64,000 nt of DNA from Chishuiella changwenlii (GCF_900142565.1 NZ_FRBH01000011.1:62001-126000), one strand, 5' to 3'. Shown: positions 17,614 to 26,737, counted from the stretch's first letter. Made by a program: numbers and translations. The notes: a model not told the origin generated them from the sequence alone.

Positions 17614-18220
17614 ATTCATCATTTAGCAATTTACTTTTTTTGAAAGGAATTCCTTTTCTAATAAGATTTGCATGATAAGAGCTTGGAATATCATTTTGCC
17701 ATTTTGGTAATAATAGAATAATTAAAATGACATCTAACTGAGAGATTATTCCCCAATAAATAGTTAATTGTAAAAGAATACCTCCGTATCCAAATCCTAT
17801 TATAGATACAAAGCTAGAAAATAGAAAGAGTCCCCATATTTTTGAAAGAAATGCATGTGTACAAGTTTCTTTAGAAAACCGAATAAAACTAATCGCATAA
17901 CATAAAAATTCCATGAAGAGTAAAAGAAATAATCCTACTTTATTTTATTGTAGTATTTCCGCGTTTAATATGTAGCATGCAATCATTACAGTAATCCAAA
18001 AAACTAAATCTACTTGACTGTCTAATCTTCTCAATTTTACAGAACTTACTTTTAATTTTCTTGCGATAATTCCATCAAAAATATCTGAAATTAACCCTAA
18101 GAAAATTAAAGTAACTAAAATACCTCTAGATTCTTCCTTTAAATAATAAGCTAATGCTATTATAATTGGAGCTAATAAAAGTCTAAAAAAAATAAGAAGT
18201 AAAGGAATTCTTTTTTTCAT
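17612..18220 (-). pseudogene. CDP-alcohol phosphatidyltransferase, split by an in-frame stop codon
   Basis: Read through, this is a ~202-residue membrane protein. Residues 1-91 (ATG at 18220) carry the CDP-alcohol motif: DIFDGIIARKLKVSS continues into LRRLDSQVD, with both C-terminal Asp residues at canonical spacing. A TAA at 17945-17947 interrupts it after NAEILQ. The same frame then reads NKVGLFLLLFM and continues for 100 more residues with three more membrane segments, ending at 17612. The stop is a plain nonsense codon, not a frameshift, and there is no gap. The two halves together have normal family length. It starts directly after the hydrolase stop, in one operon. It is probably a recent pseudogene; a sequencing error is the alternative. 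Intact members transfer a phosphoalcohol to diacylglycerol. Confidence 0.8.
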
Positions 18221-18883
18221 TTAAAGTAAATTAAGAACCTTGTTTATTTCTTCGCTAATAATTTTTGGTTTTTGCATTACCATAATATGTGTTCCCCCTT
18301 CTACTCTAATCGCATTTTGAATATTATTGATAGGGAAAACAATATCTTTCGTACCATGTATATGTGTTACATTTTCTTCTTGATAAGCAGTAGAATGTTC
18401 CCAGTTTACGATTTTATGAATAGACCAACTTAGGTAATCTTTATCTTTAAACTCAAAGATATCATCAATATTAGACTTGTCTTTCTCTGTGTAATATAAC
18501 TTTCTTAACATCATATAAGAGAAAGCCCTATCTGATGTAAGAAAACTCATAGGAATTGCTTTATGAGCATTTGTTGAGGCAGAAAACTTAAGTAGATTAG
18601 GAAGTTCTCTTCTATTCTTTACTGTTGATATAAGAAAGGTATGTTTAGGATGAATAAACCGATTCATTTCCTGCACAATTATTCCTCCAAAAGATAATCC
18701 CATCAAAAGAAAATCTTCTGTGGGATTTATAGTATTAATTAATCTTTCTGTGTAATGAGCTAATGTTTCATTCTTTTCTGGTTTTAACCAAGGAATATAA
18801 ACTTGTTCAAATCCATCTGCTAAGCGCAAATTTCTAAACGCATTTCCATTTGCTCCTAAACCACTTACTTGATAAATTTTCAT
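18221..18883 (-). CDS. Alpha/beta-hydrolase
   Basis: The protein has 220 residues. Its core resembles small lipases and esterases: an early strand with VSGLGANGNAF (oxyanion loop), nucleophile elbow MGLSFGGIIVQEM (Ser), the acid region HGTKDIVFPI and a late His in VEGGTHIMVMQKP. There is no signal peptide. It lies 3 nt after the AraC gene and abuts the phosphatidyltransferase pseudogene with no gap, so it may act on a lipid or a lipid precursor. That is an inference from context only. Confidence 0.82.
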   Translation of the reverse strand: MKIYQVSGLGANGNAFRNLRLADGFEQVYIPWLKPEKNETLAHYTERLINTINPTEDFLLMGLSFGGIIVQEMNRFIHPKHTFLISTVKNRRELPNLLKFSASTNAHKAIPMSFLTSDRAFSYMMLRKLYYTEKDKSNIDDIFEFKDKDYLSWSIHKIVNWEHSTAYQEENVTHIHGTKDIVFPINNIQNAIRVEGGTHIMVMQKPKIISEEINKVLNLL

Positions 18884-18886
18884 TCT

Positions 18887-19708
18887 TTATAATATATCTT
18901 TCTTTTTAGAATAATCTGTTGGTCGAACACCAATTACTTTCTGAAAAGTGTTACTAAAAGTTGGTAAACTATTATATCCAACCATGTTAGATATTTCACT
19001 AATAGAATAAGTACCATCAATTAACAATTGTAAAGCTCTTAACATTCTTAAGATTGTAAAATATTGAACAAATGTCATATTTAAATCTTTCTGAAATAAT
19101 CTTGACAAAGAACGTTCCGAAAACCCAAACTCAGCAGTGATTTTTTTCATTGTAATAGATGAATCCATGTTATCATCTAAGAATTGTACAATTTTTTTAA
19201 GACGTTCGTCATGAGGAAGTGGTAAAGCTAATCTCAAGCTATTTTTACTTACTTTAGGTAAGATTTCTTTGAATGCTTGTGCTATAATAAATTCGCTTTT
19301 ATCATCTGGAAGTATATCTCCTTTCCATTGATTAGAAAACAATAAAAGTTCAAGTAATAATCCATCTGTCGGATAAATTCCTACTTTTTTGTAAAAAGAA
19401 TCATCGCCTTCATTAATCGGAAAATATAAATTTCTCATGATTACCTCTGGTGTATTTGGGTGTATACTATGTTCTACATGAGGAGGTATCCACATATAGT
19501 GTCTAGCAGGCAAATAAAATGTATCTTTTCCTATTTTTACATAAACAATTCCACCTTCACAATATAGAAATTGAGCTTTATTATGTTTATGTTCAACCAC
19601 GTATGCTTCCGAAATCTCTTTGTGGTAACAGAAAATTGATGTTGGATATTTATCAATCTCGGTTAAATAATATCGTGTCTCAAATTTATTATCTAAGTGT
19701 ATATTCAT
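18887..19708 (-). CDS. AraC-family transcriptional regulator
   Basis: The protein has 273 residues. The N-terminal cupin-like domain (VEHKHNKAQFLYCEGG, then MWIPPHVEHSIHPNT) binds a small ligand. The C-terminal ~100 residues are a double helix-turn-helix domain (FGFSERSLSRLFQKDLNMTF and ISEISNMVGYNSLPTFS, ending VIGVRPTDYSKK). It is the first gene of a minus-strand operon with the hydrolase and the broken phosphatidyltransferase, and it diverges from the CoA-transferase gene. It may control both sides. Confidence 0.92.
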   Translation of the reverse strand: MNIHLDNKFETRYYLTEIDKYPTSIFCYHKEISEAYVVEHKHNKAQFLYCEGGIVYVKIGKDTFYLPARHYMWIPPHVEHSIHPNTPEVIMRNLYFPINEGDDSFYKKVGIYPTDGLLLELLLFSNQWKGDILPDDKSEFIIAQAFKEILPKVSKNSLRLALPLPHDERLKKIVQFLDDNMDSSITMKKITAEFGFSERSLSRLFQKDLNMTFVQYFTILRMLRALQLLIDGTYSISEISNMVGYNSLPTFSNTFQKVIGVRPTDYSKKKDIL

Positions 19709-19903
19709 TGTTTGTTTATATAGACAACTAAGATACAGATATTTTTTATATAATGTATAATGTACACAAATTAAGTGGCTGTTTTGAATAATTATTTGAC
19801 CTTTTTTAATATTAACAATTTTTCAAATTATCTAATATTTGTAATTCCCTCTGTACAAAGAGGATAAATATTTTAAGAAAAGAGACAAAAATAAAAGTTG
19901 CAT

Positions 19904-21412
19904 ATGTTGGAAAGAATAAAATTAACTGACTTACATTCAAAAATAATGACAGCGGATGAATCTGCTAAGTTTTTTGAAGATGGAATGACTGTAGGTTCAA
20001 GTGGTTTTACAAGAGGTGGAGATACAAAAGTTGTATTAAAAGCTGTTGCAGAACGTGCTAAAACAGAAGATTTAAAATTAACTTTAGTTACAGGAGCTTC
20101 ATTAGGACATGGTACCGATGCTGCTTTAGTTGAAAGTGGAGCATTAAAAAAGCGTTTACCATTTCAGGTAGATACTGTAATGAGAAAAAATATTAATGCT
20201 GGTAATCTACTTTTTATAGACCAACACTTAGGTGAAAGTGCTGAACATATATTAAATGGTCAATTTAAAATTGATTTAGGAATTTTAGAAGTTGCTGAAA
20301 TATTAGAAGATGGTTCTTTAGTCCCAACAACATCTATTGGTAATAATGTTGAAATTGTAAAAAGTGCTGAGAAATTAATCATAGAGATTAATACGACTAT
20401 TCCTACAAATATTAAAGGAATTCATGATATATACAATGTAGAAGAATACGGAAAACGTACACCTATTAATATTACAACAATTGATACTAAGATAGGAACT
20501 GAAACTATAAAAGTTGACCCTTCTAAAATTGTTGGTATTGTTTTTCATGATATTCAAGATATGCCTGGTGATATTCAGCCGGCTGATGATGCTACGATTG
20601 CAATCGCTCAAAACATTGTAAAATTCTTTGAAAAAGAAGTTGAAGAAGGTCGCTTAACAAAATCTTTAATGCCTTTACAATGTGGTATTGGTAAAGTTGC
20701 AAATGCTGTTTTAGGTGGATTAGAAAATTCTGATTTCGAGGATTTAGTAATGTATTCTGAGGTCTTACAAGATTCTACTTTTGATTTAATAGATTCTGGA
20801 AAAATGAAATTTGCTTCTGCATCTTCTATGACAGTCTCTCAAGAGTGTTATGACCGTGTAATTAATAATATCGAGAATTATAAAGACAAAATCGTTTTAC
20901 GTCCACAATCTATCTCTAACTCTGCAGAAGTTATCCGCCGTTTAGGAATTATCGGAATTAATACTTCTTTAGAATGTGATATTTATGGAAATGTAAATTC
21001 TACACACGTTTCTGGTACTCATATGATGAATGGTATCGGAGGATCTGGAGATTTCGCACGTAATGCCTACATTTCTATTTTTGTAACATCATCTATTGCA
21101 AAAGGAGGAAATATTTCTTCTATTGTTCCAATGGTTTCTCATACAGACCATACAGAACATGATGTAGATATTATTGTTACTGAACAAGGTTTGGCAGATT
21201 TAAGAGGATTAGCTCCAAGAGAAAGAGCAATTGAAATTATTAATAATTGTGTTCATGCTGATTATCAAGGTGAATTATTATCTTATTTTGAGAGAGCATG
21301 CGCAGAAAGAGGTGGACAAACACCACATATATTAGAAGAAGCTTTTTCTTGGCATACAAGATTAAAAGAAACTGGTTCTATGAAAAAAGAGAGCCTATTT
21401 GCTTTGAAATAA
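19904..21412 (+). CDS. Acetyl-CoA hydrolase / succinate-CoA:acetate CoA-transferase family
   Basis: The protein has 502 residues. It belongs to the family of AarC/Cat1 enzymes that exchange CoA between succinyl-CoA and acetate, or hydrolyse acetyl-CoA. Visible marks: GSSGFTRGGDTKVV near the N-terminus, PLQCGIGKVANAVLGGL, and MYSEVLQDSTFDL, whose Glu aligns with the catalytic glutamate. A glycine-rich GIGGSGDFARNAY follows. I chose the ATG at 19904; a TTG at 19898 is less likely. It is monocistronic, with a terminator 27 nt downstream. With sucD and acs in this window it suggests active acetate/succinyl-CoA exchange. Confidence 0.9.
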   Translation: MLERIKLTDLHSKIMTADESAKFFEDGMTVGSSGFTRGGDTKVVLKAVAERAKTEDLKLTLVTGASLGHGTDAALVESGALKKRLPFQVDTVMRKNINAGNLLFIDQHLGESAEHILNGQFKIDLGILEVAEILEDGSLVPTTSIGNNVEIVKSAEKLIIEINTTIPTNIKGIHDIYNVEEYGKRTPINITTIDTKIGTETIKVDPSKIVGIVFHDIQDMPGDIQPADDATIAIAQNIVKFFEKEVEEGRLTKSLMPLQCGIGKVANAVLGGLENSDFEDLVMYSEVLQDSTFDLIDSGKMKFASASSMTVSQECYDRVINNIENYKDKIVLRPQSISNSAEVIRRLGIIGINTSLECDIYGNVNSTHVSGTHMMNGIGGSGDFARNAYISIFVTSSIAKGGNISSIVPMVSHTDHTEHDVDIIVTEQGLADLRGLAPRERAIEIINNCVHADYQGELLSYFERACAERGGQTPHILEEAFSWHTRLKETGSMKKESLFALK

Positions 21413-21437
21413 CTAAATAATAAAACTATACTTTTTT

Positions 21438-21481
21438 TTAAAAGCATGATTCAGATCAACTCTGAATTGTGCTTTTTTTTA
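21438..21481 (+). terminator. Rho-independent terminator after the CoA-transferase gene
   Basis: AAAGCATGATTCAGA pairs with TCTGAATTGTGCTTT (one internal 2-nt mismatch, loop TCAAC), followed by a T-run to 21480. Confidence 0.85.
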
Positions 21482-21499
21482 TGAAATAATGTAACTTTG
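21467..21499 (+). promoter_or_regulatory. Promoter of the lipoprotein/YgiC operon
   Basis: TAACTTTG at 21492-21499 fits the -7 consensus TAnnTTTG, with TTG at 21467-21469 and a 22-nt spacer. It lies 20 nt before the start codon and partly overlaps the preceding terminator. Confidence 0.55.
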
Positions 21500-21519
21500 T
21501 GACTATCTCATAAAAGACA

Positions 21520-21798
21520 ATGAAAAGAAAATTACTTATAATTTCTGTTTTCACTTTATTTTATTCTTGTCAATCTAATCAGGGAAATAGTGAAAATTTA
21601 GAACAAATTGATAAAAAATCTGCTCGTGAAGTAGTTTTAACAACAAAAACTGTTGGTGACTCTGTTTTTCATATTACAAAACAAAAAATCTGGGCAAATG
21701 ATGTCGTTATTAATGAAAAAATTGATACACTAATTACATCAAAAAAATCTACTCCAACAGATTCTGCTTCTGTTCCAATTTATGTTACAATACAATAA
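21520..21798 (+). CDS. Small lipoprotein of the YgiC-like ligase operon
   Basis: The protein has 92 residues. It has a lipoprotein signal (MKRKLLIISVFTLFYSC, with Cys as the modified residue), then a short Ser/Thr/Lys-rich domain ending in beta-type residues (SASVPIYVTIQ). I do not recognise the family. It starts a three-gene operon: the next gene follows after 2 nt and encodes a second lipoprotein, then a YgiC-like ligase. It may be a partner or substrate of the ligase. Confidence 0.72.
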   Translation: MKRKLLIISVFTLFYSCQSNQGNSENLEQIDKKSAREVVLTTKTVGDSVFHITKQKIWANDVVINEKIDTLITSKKSTPTDSASVPIYVTIQ

Positions 21799-21800
21799 AA

Positions 21801-22175
21801 ATGAATAATAAAGATAAAAAAGCAAGTAAACTTGTTACATTGGTTTTAATTTCTTCTGTTCTTAGTTCTTGTGTTAATAAAGAAGAAGCTGTTGCTACAA
21901 ATCCTCAAAAAGTATTTATGCGTGCAGATTCTACAGCACCATATACAGATGTAACACAAAATTATTCTCAGAATAACCAATCTCATAATGGAGGAATGGG
22001 AAATTCTTTACTTTGGTTTATGGCATTTCGTAGTTTAACTGGAGGAATGGGATATTCGAGCCCAGGTATACATCAAAAATCTAATATTGGAACAAATACA
22101 ATGAAAGATAAAGCTATGAGAGACCAAGCAGTACGTGGTGGTTTCGGAAGTTCGTCTTCATCTGCTTCATCTTAA
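21801..22175 (+). CDS. YgiB-like lipoprotein
   Basis: The protein has 124 residues. Its lipoprotein signal ends LISSVLSSC. The mature part is low-complexity, rich in Gly, Met, Ser and Asn (NGGMGNSLLWFMAFRSLTGG), and has a Ser-rich C-terminus. This resembles the YgiB/DUF1190 group, which pairs with YgiC-type ligases in other bacteria. Here too the ligase gene follows after 10 nt. The similarity is by layout and composition, so the family assignment is moderate. Confidence 0.65.
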   Translation: MNNKDKKASKLVTLVLISSVLSSCVNKEEAVATNPQKVFMRADSTAPYTDVTQNYSQNNQSHNGGMGNSLLWFMAFRSLTGGMGYSSPGIHQKSNIGTNTMKDKAMRDQAVRGGFGSSSSSASS

Positions 22176-22185
22176 AAAATAATCA

Positions 22186-23328
22186 ATGGAAATTAAACAA
22201 TTAAAAAAAGATTCTAATTGGCAAGAACGATTAGAGAACATTGGTTTTGGTTATCATACAGATGAGAAAGGTATACCTTATTGGATAGAAGATTACTATT
22301 ATTCTATTTCTGAAAAAGAAGCTGACCAAATTTTTGATGCGACAAAAACATTGTGGGATATGTGCCTACATGCAGTGGAACATGTTATAGAAAATAATAT
22401 GCTCGATTTGTTTAAAATTCCAAAATTTATTCAACCTTATCTTATTGAAACATGGGAAAATGATGTACCAAGTATTTATGGGAGATTCGATTTTTCTTAT
22501 GATGAGAAAAATAATCAGATAAAATTATTAGAGTTTAATGCTGATACACCTACTTCTTTGTTTGAGTGTGGCGTTGTGCAATGGCTTTGGATGGAAAATT
22601 ATTTTGGAGACACTAAAGATCAATTTAATTCTGTTCATGATAAACTTATTGATACATGGAAAATTTTAAAACCCTATCTTAAAGGAGATACGTTACATTT
22701 TTCTTGTGTAAAAGAATCATTAGAAGATTTAACAAATGCAGAATATCTACGCGATACTGCAATACAAGCTGGTATAAACACTAAATTAATTTTTATTGAT
22801 GATATTGGTTGGAATAATATAAATTTTGTTGATTTAGAAGATGAAATAATTACTGATATTTTTAAACTCTATCCTTGGGAATGGATGACGAATGAGCTTT
22901 TTGCATACAATATCAAAAATGATGAAGCAAAAGCAAATTGGATAGAGCCTGCTTGGAAAATGATTCTTTCTAATAAAGCTATACTTCCTGTTTTATGGCA
23001 ACTATATCCAAATCATCCTCTACTTTTAGAGGCTTATTTTGATTCTCCTAAAGAGATGAAAAATTATGTAAAAAAACCTCTTTTATCTCGTGAAGGTGCA
23101 AATATAGAAGTTGTAAAAGAAGGTCGTATTACAGAGCAGACTTTGGGTGAATATGGTGAAGAAGGATTTATATACCAAGAGTTAGCAAATCTGCGAAAAG
23201 AAGAAACGGGTTATTCTATTATTGGTAGTTGGATAATTGGTCAAGAATCTGCAGGAATTACTTTCAGAGAAAGTAACCAATTTATTACAACAGATAAAAG
23301 TAGATTTATTCCTCATATTATAGAATAA
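22186..23328 (+). CDS. Glutathionylspermidine synthase-like ATP-grasp ligase (YgiC family)
   Basis: The protein has 380 residues, the length of YgiC/YjfC proteins and of the C-terminal synthetase half of Gsp. It has the family signature FDFSYDEKNNQIKLLEFN followed by ADTPTSLFECGVVQW, and late ATP-grasp residues in KPLLSREGANIEV and EEGFIYQEL. Such enzymes form an amide bond between a carboxylate and an amine using ATP. The substrate of YgiC-type members is not settled. There is no amidase domain. It is the last gene of an operon with two lipoproteins, with a hairpin terminator about 70 nt downstream. Confidence 0.88.
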   Translation: MEIKQLKKDSNWQERLENIGFGYHTDEKGIPYWIEDYYYSISEKEADQIFDATKTLWDMCLHAVEHVIENNMLDLFKIPKFIQPYLIETWENDVPSIYGRFDFSYDEKNNQIKLLEFNADTPTSLFECGVVQWLWMENYFGDTKDQFNSVHDKLIDTWKILKPYLKGDTLHFSCVKESLEDLTNAEYLRDTAIQAGINTKLIFIDDIGWNNINFVDLEDEIITDIFKLYPWEWMTNELFAYNIKNDEAKANWIEPAWKMILSNKAILPVLWQLYPNHPLLLEAYFDSPKEMKNYVKKPLLSREGANIEVVKEGRITEQTLGEYGEEGFIYQELANLRKEETGYSIIGSWIIGQESAGITFRESNQFITTDKSRFIPHIIE

Positions 23329-23403
23329 CAATTAGAATTGAATTAACAACATCTAGTTTCTAAATTCCTACTCCGAATTTCAAATCTCGGATTTCAATTA
23401 AAA

Positions 23404-23453
23404 AAAATAATGAGCATAATTTGAATAAACTTCATATTATGCTCATCTTTTTT
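23404..23453. terminator. Rho-independent terminator after the YgiC-like operon
   Basis: A perfect 11-bp stem ATGAGCATAAT (23410-23420) / ATTATGCTCAT (23436-23446) has A-rich sequence before it and a T-run after it. The flanking intergenic stretch 23329-23640 holds no convincing gene; the rest is AT-rich sequence. Confidence 0.8.
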
Positions 23454-23640
23454 AAATCTAACCAAATTACCTTATTTCATTTTTTCATCTTGTTTTTTAA
23501 ACTTTTTTTTCATAAATTAAACAGAAGATTGATGACTATTTTCAATTTATTTTAAATAATTAATAATTAGACAATTAAAAAAAATGAGAAAGCAACAGTC
23601 AATAAAATTTAGCATAACAACAACCTAAATATAGCTTTAT

Positions 23641-24291
23641 ATGGATTTTTTAGATGATTTATTTAATTCTTTTTCAGTTCCAGCAGAACCAATTTCGGGA
23701 ATGCTCGAAGAAGATTTATTTTGGCAAATTATAGAAAATTCTTTACAAGAAGCTAGTAATTTGAACGAACAAAGACAGTCTTTAGCATTAGAATTAGAAA
23801 GACTTACTGCCGAAGATATTATTGGATTTCAAATAAGATTAGAAAATTTATTATTTTCTTTACATTCACCAGAAATATGGTGTGCTGCTTGTATAATGAA
23901 TGATGAAACTGATCCAAAACATTTTTTTTATTTTAAAAATTGGATTGTTTCTCAAGGTAGAGAATTATTCGAAAAAGCTTTATCGCATCCTGATAGGCTT
24001 TCTTATTATTTTAAAGAGGGCTTTAACGAAGATGATTTGTACGAATTTGAGAATTTTCATTCTATTACCAATGAACTCTTCATGGTAAAAGTTGGTCTAC
24101 CTATTGCCAACTACATAGAGAAAAAACAATTAGAAAATTTCACAGAGAATTTTCCTAAACCAGATTTTGATTGGGACGATGAAAATTTCACCAATTTACA
24201 AATCTTCTGTCCCAAACTATATAAAATATTTGTCGAAGACTATTTTGTAGACGAGGAAGATGAAGAAGAAGATGAGGATGATATATTATAA
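23641..24291 (+). CDS. DUF4240 domain protein
   Basis: The protein has 216 residues. Residues ~20-150 match the DUF4240 pattern: MLEEDLFWQIIENSL, LTAEDIIGFQIRLENLLF, IWCAACIMNDE, then FKNWIVSQGRELFEKAL. The C-terminus is extremely acidic (DEEDEEEDEDDIL). It is cytoplasmic with no signal. Members resemble WGR/SMI1-type accessory proteins, but no function is established. It stands alone, 312 nt after the ligase gene. Confidence 0.82.
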   Translation: MDFLDDLFNSFSVPAEPISGMLEEDLFWQIIENSLQEASNLNEQRQSLALELERLTAEDIIGFQIRLENLLFSLHSPEIWCAACIMNDETDPKHFFYFKNWIVSQGRELFEKALSHPDRLSYYFKEGFNEDDLYEFENFHSITNELFMVKVGLPIANYIEKKQLENFTENFPKPDFDWDDENFTNLQIFCPKLYKIFVEDYFVDEEDEEEDEDDIL

Positions 24292-24690
24292 ATTCTTTTC
24301 ATGTTAAAAGTTTTTATATAGAATTTTTAATACTAAGAATATAGTTTTATTTTCATTTTTTATTCATGAACTTTTAATTGTTTTCATATGAATTCATATG
24401 CCGTTCGGGGAATCTTGATAAAAAAACGAAACAATACTTCGAGAGCCTCAGTACAAGATCCATCAAGGTCGTAAATCTTTGACTAAAAATTATCAACGCT
24501 ACGGAATGATTTAAAAATTCACATACGTTCATTAAATCATTTGTATCCTACGCTCTTTCAATTTTATTAACGTCAAACATTTAAATACCATTTTTTTTAA
24601 TCCGTTTAAAAAAGAAAATTAGCTAAATAATTAAAATATAATATTTAAAACTCTAAACAGGTTAAATAGAAGAAAAAATTAACCATTAAA
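24292..24690. other. Non-coding stretch between the DUF4240 gene and sucD
   Basis: About 400 nt without a convincing gene. It holds a perfect 16-bp palindrome CATATGAATTCATATG (24385-24400) and a less AT-rich patch at 24400-24475 (with TTCGAGAGCCTCAGTACAAG) that resembles the REP-like debris seen between genes in this phylum. An imperfect 100-bp inverted repeat (24478-24577) follows. I see no tRNA and no promoter that I trust. Confidence 0.6.
24478..24577. repeat. Imperfect 100-bp inverted repeat (hairpin or MITE-like)
   Basis: The ends are TTTGAC and GTCAAA. Inner arms are TGATTTAA (24508-24515 region) and TTAAATCA (24532-24540 region), with patchy complementarity in between. It could be a small non-autonomous element or a structured RNA. 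Confidence 0.4.
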
Positions 24691-24719
24691 AAAAGGAACT
24701 CTAATTTAGAGTTCCTTTT
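24691..24719 (-). terminator. Rho-independent terminator of sucD
   Basis: AAAAGGAACTCT (24691-24702) and AGAGTTCCTTTT (24708-24719) form a perfect 12-bp stem with a 5-nt loop. On the minus strand it is followed by a T-rich tail. It lies 27 nt after the sucD stop. Confidence 0.85.
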
Positions 24720-24745
24720 ATATTTTACTAGATATTGTAATTTTA

Positions 24746-25615
24746 TTATCCTAAAACTTTTGCAACAGTAGCACCAATATCAGCAGGAGAAGCAACAACG
24801 TGGATTCCACATTCTTCCATAATTGCCATTTTAGCTTGAGCAGTATCATCTGCACCACCAACGATAGCACCTGCATGTCCCATTGTACGTCCTTTTGGAG
24901 CAGTTTGACCTGCGATGAAACCTACAACTGGTTTAGTTCCATTAGCTTTAATCCAACGAGCAGCTTCTGCTTCTAATTGTCCACCAATTTCACCAATCAT
25001 TACGATACATTCTGTTTCTGGATCATTCATAAATAATTCTACAGCTTCTTTAGTTGTAGTTCCAATAATTGGATCTCCACCAATACCAATTGCAGTAGAA
25101 ATACCGTAACCAGCTTTTACTACTTGATCAGCAGCTTCGTAAGTTAAAGTTCCTGATTTAGAAACGATTCCTACTTTACCTTTTTTGAAGATAAATCCTG
25201 GCATAATACCAACTTTAGCTTCTTCAGATGTAATAACACCTGGACAGTTAGGTCCAATTAATGTAACATCTCTTTGATCAACATAAGCCTGAACTTTTAC
25301 CATGTCTTCTACAGGAATACCTTCAGTAATACAAATAATTACTTTAATTCCAGCTTCTGCAGCTTCCATAACAGCGTCACCTGCGAATGCTGGCGGAACG
25401 AAAATAATAGAAACATCTGCTCCAGCTTGATCTACAGCATCCTTTACAGTGTTAAAAATTGGTAATCCTAAGTGAGTTTGTCCTCCTTTACCTGGTGTAA
25501 CCCCTCCAACTACTTGAGTTCCATACTCAATCATTTGCTCGGCATGAAAAGTTCCTTCTTTTCCTGTGAAACCTTGAACGATTATCTTTGAATCTTTGTT
25601 TACTAATACAGACAT
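24746..25615 (-). CDS. sucD: Succinyl-CoA synthetase alpha subunit
   Basis: The protein has 289 residues. It is the CoA-binding, phosphorylated subunit that makes succinyl-CoA or succinate plus NTP in the TCA cycle. Visible marks: the N-terminal CoA-binding fold ([17 protein letters not shown]), [17 protein letters not shown], and the phospho-histidine region [13 protein letters not shown]. The beta subunit gene sucC is not adjacent, as is common in Flavobacteriia, so stoichiometry must be set by separate promoters. Confidence 0.97.
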   Translation of the reverse strand: MSVLVNKDSKIIVQGFTGKEGTFHAEQMIEYGTQVVGGVTPGKGGQTHLGLPIFNTVKDAVDQAGADVSIIFVPPAFAGDAVMEAAEAGIKVIICITEGIPVEDMVKVQAYVDQRDVTLIGPNCPGVITSEEAKVGIMPGFIFKKGKVGIVSKSGTLTYEAADQVVKAGYGISTAIGIGGDPIIGTTTKEAVELFMNDPETECIVMIGEIGGQLEAEAARWIKANGTKPVVGFIAGQTAPKGRTMGHAGAIVGGADDTAQAKMAIMEECGIHVVASPADIGATVAKVLG

Positions 25616-25634
25616 TGTGATTTTTTTAGTTAGA

Positions 25635-25642
25635 CAAATATA
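25635..25642 (-). promoter_or_regulatory. -7 promoter element of sucD
   Basis: The minus strand reads TATATTTG, a full match to TAnnTTTG, 20 nt upstream of the sucD start codon. Confidence 0.55.
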
Positions 25643-25776
25643 AAAGGTCTTTCTCTTTTTAAAAAATATTCACCCTAAAAAATATACCATAATTTTATTC
25701 AAAAGGGTCAAATTATCAAATAAAATTTAAAAAAAATGGCTTATAATCGAGCTAAGTATTTATAATTATTTAATTG

Positions 25777-26703
25777 TTATTTTTTTCGATATTCTCTAAC
25801 CATAATTTCTGTAATTGCCATTTTTTTGTAAAGGCCTCTCGCTTCTTCCGCAGGATAACCAAAATAAGTTTTTCCTCCTTCTAGCGATTTACTTACACCC
25901 GCTTGCGCTAAAAGTACAGCTTTACTACCAATTGTTGCTCCACTAGTAATTCCCACTTGTCCCCAAATAGAAACTTCATCTTCTACATTTACACAACCAG
26001 CAATACCGACTTGAGAAGCTATTAAACATTTTCTACCAATTATTGTATCGTGACCAATTTGAATTAAGTTATCCATAATTGTTCCTTCCTTAATAATAGT
26101 AGAAGCAGAAACTCCTCTATCTATTGTACAATTTGCACCGATTTCTACATTATCTTCAATAATAACATTTCCAACAGATTTTAATCTATCAAATCCTGTT
26201 TCTCTATTCTTATAATAAAATGCATCAGCTCCTAAAACTGTTCCTGAACGAATAATCACATTATCACCAATAATTGAATGGTCATTAATAGATACGTTAG
26301 AATGGATAACACAGTTTTTACCGATCTTTACATGATTACCTATAAAAACACCTGGTTGCAAAATTGTACTCTCTCCTATTTCGGCAGAATCAGAAATTTG
26401 TTTAGTGCTTGCTTCAAAAGCAAGAAAATGTTGTCCAATTTTTACAAAGTCTCTAAATGGATCATCAGAGATTAATAAAGCTTTCCCTTCTGGACAATCT
26501 ACTTCTTTATTAATTAAAATAATTGTTGCGTTAGATTCTAACGCTTTATCATAATATTTTGGGTGATCAACAAAAACAATGTCTCCTGCCTCTACTCTGT
26601 GAATTTCATTTATTCCTTCAATTGGAAAATTTTCGTCACCAATATACTTAGCATCAATTATTGACGCTATTTCTTTTAATTTATGTACGTGTGGAAATTT
26701 CAT
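25777..26703 (-). CDS. lpxD: LpxD homologue (UDP-3-O-acylglucosamine N-acyltransferase)
   Basis: The protein has 308 residues. An N-terminal uridine-binding-type domain (GDIVFVDHPKYYDKAL) is followed by a left-handed beta-helix of hexapeptide repeats (IGESTILQPGVFIGNHVKIG onward), with the catalytic-type His in LIQIGHDTIIGRKC. It would add the N-linked acyl chain in lipid A synthesis. Flavobacteriia often carry this second, sucD-linked LpxD-like gene beside a main lpxD elsewhere. I chose the ATG at 26703: the longer GTG start at 26727 falls inside the -7 promoter box. It lies 161 nt upstream of sucD. Confidence 0.82.
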   Translation of the reverse strand: MKFPHVHKLKEIASIIDAKYIGDENFPIEGINEIHRVEAGDIVFVDHPKYYDKALESNATIILINKEVDCPEGKALLISDDPFRDFVKIGQHFLAFEASTKQISDSAEIGESTILQPGVFIGNHVKIGKNCVIHSNVSINDHSIIGDNVIIRSGTVLGADAFYYKNRETGFDRLKSVGNVIIEDNVEIGANCTIDRGVSASTIIKEGTIMDNLIQIGHDTIIGRKCLIASQVGIAGCVNVEDEVSIWGQVGITSGATIGSKAVLLAQAGVSKSLEGGKTYFGYPAEEARGLYKKMAITEIMVREYRKK

Positions 26704-26726
26704 ATTCTTACTTAAAAAACGTAGCA

Positions 26727-26734
26727 CAAATATA
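26727..26734 (-). promoter_or_regulatory. -7 promoter element of the lpxD homologue
   Basis: The minus strand reads TATATTTG (TAnnTTTG consensus), 23 nt before the ATG at 26703. It rules out the upstream GTG as the start. Confidence 0.6.
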
Positions 26735-26737
26735 AAA

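Noticed and set aside
17945..17947. Selenocysteine or programmed frameshift in the phosphatidyltransferase gene
   Set aside because: The stop is TAA and the frame does not change. No slippery sequence or recoding signal is visible.
19848..19863. CCTCT/AGAGG inverted repeat before the CoA-transferase gene
   Set aside because: The arms are only 5 bp long; chance is likely and there is no promoter element to relate it to.
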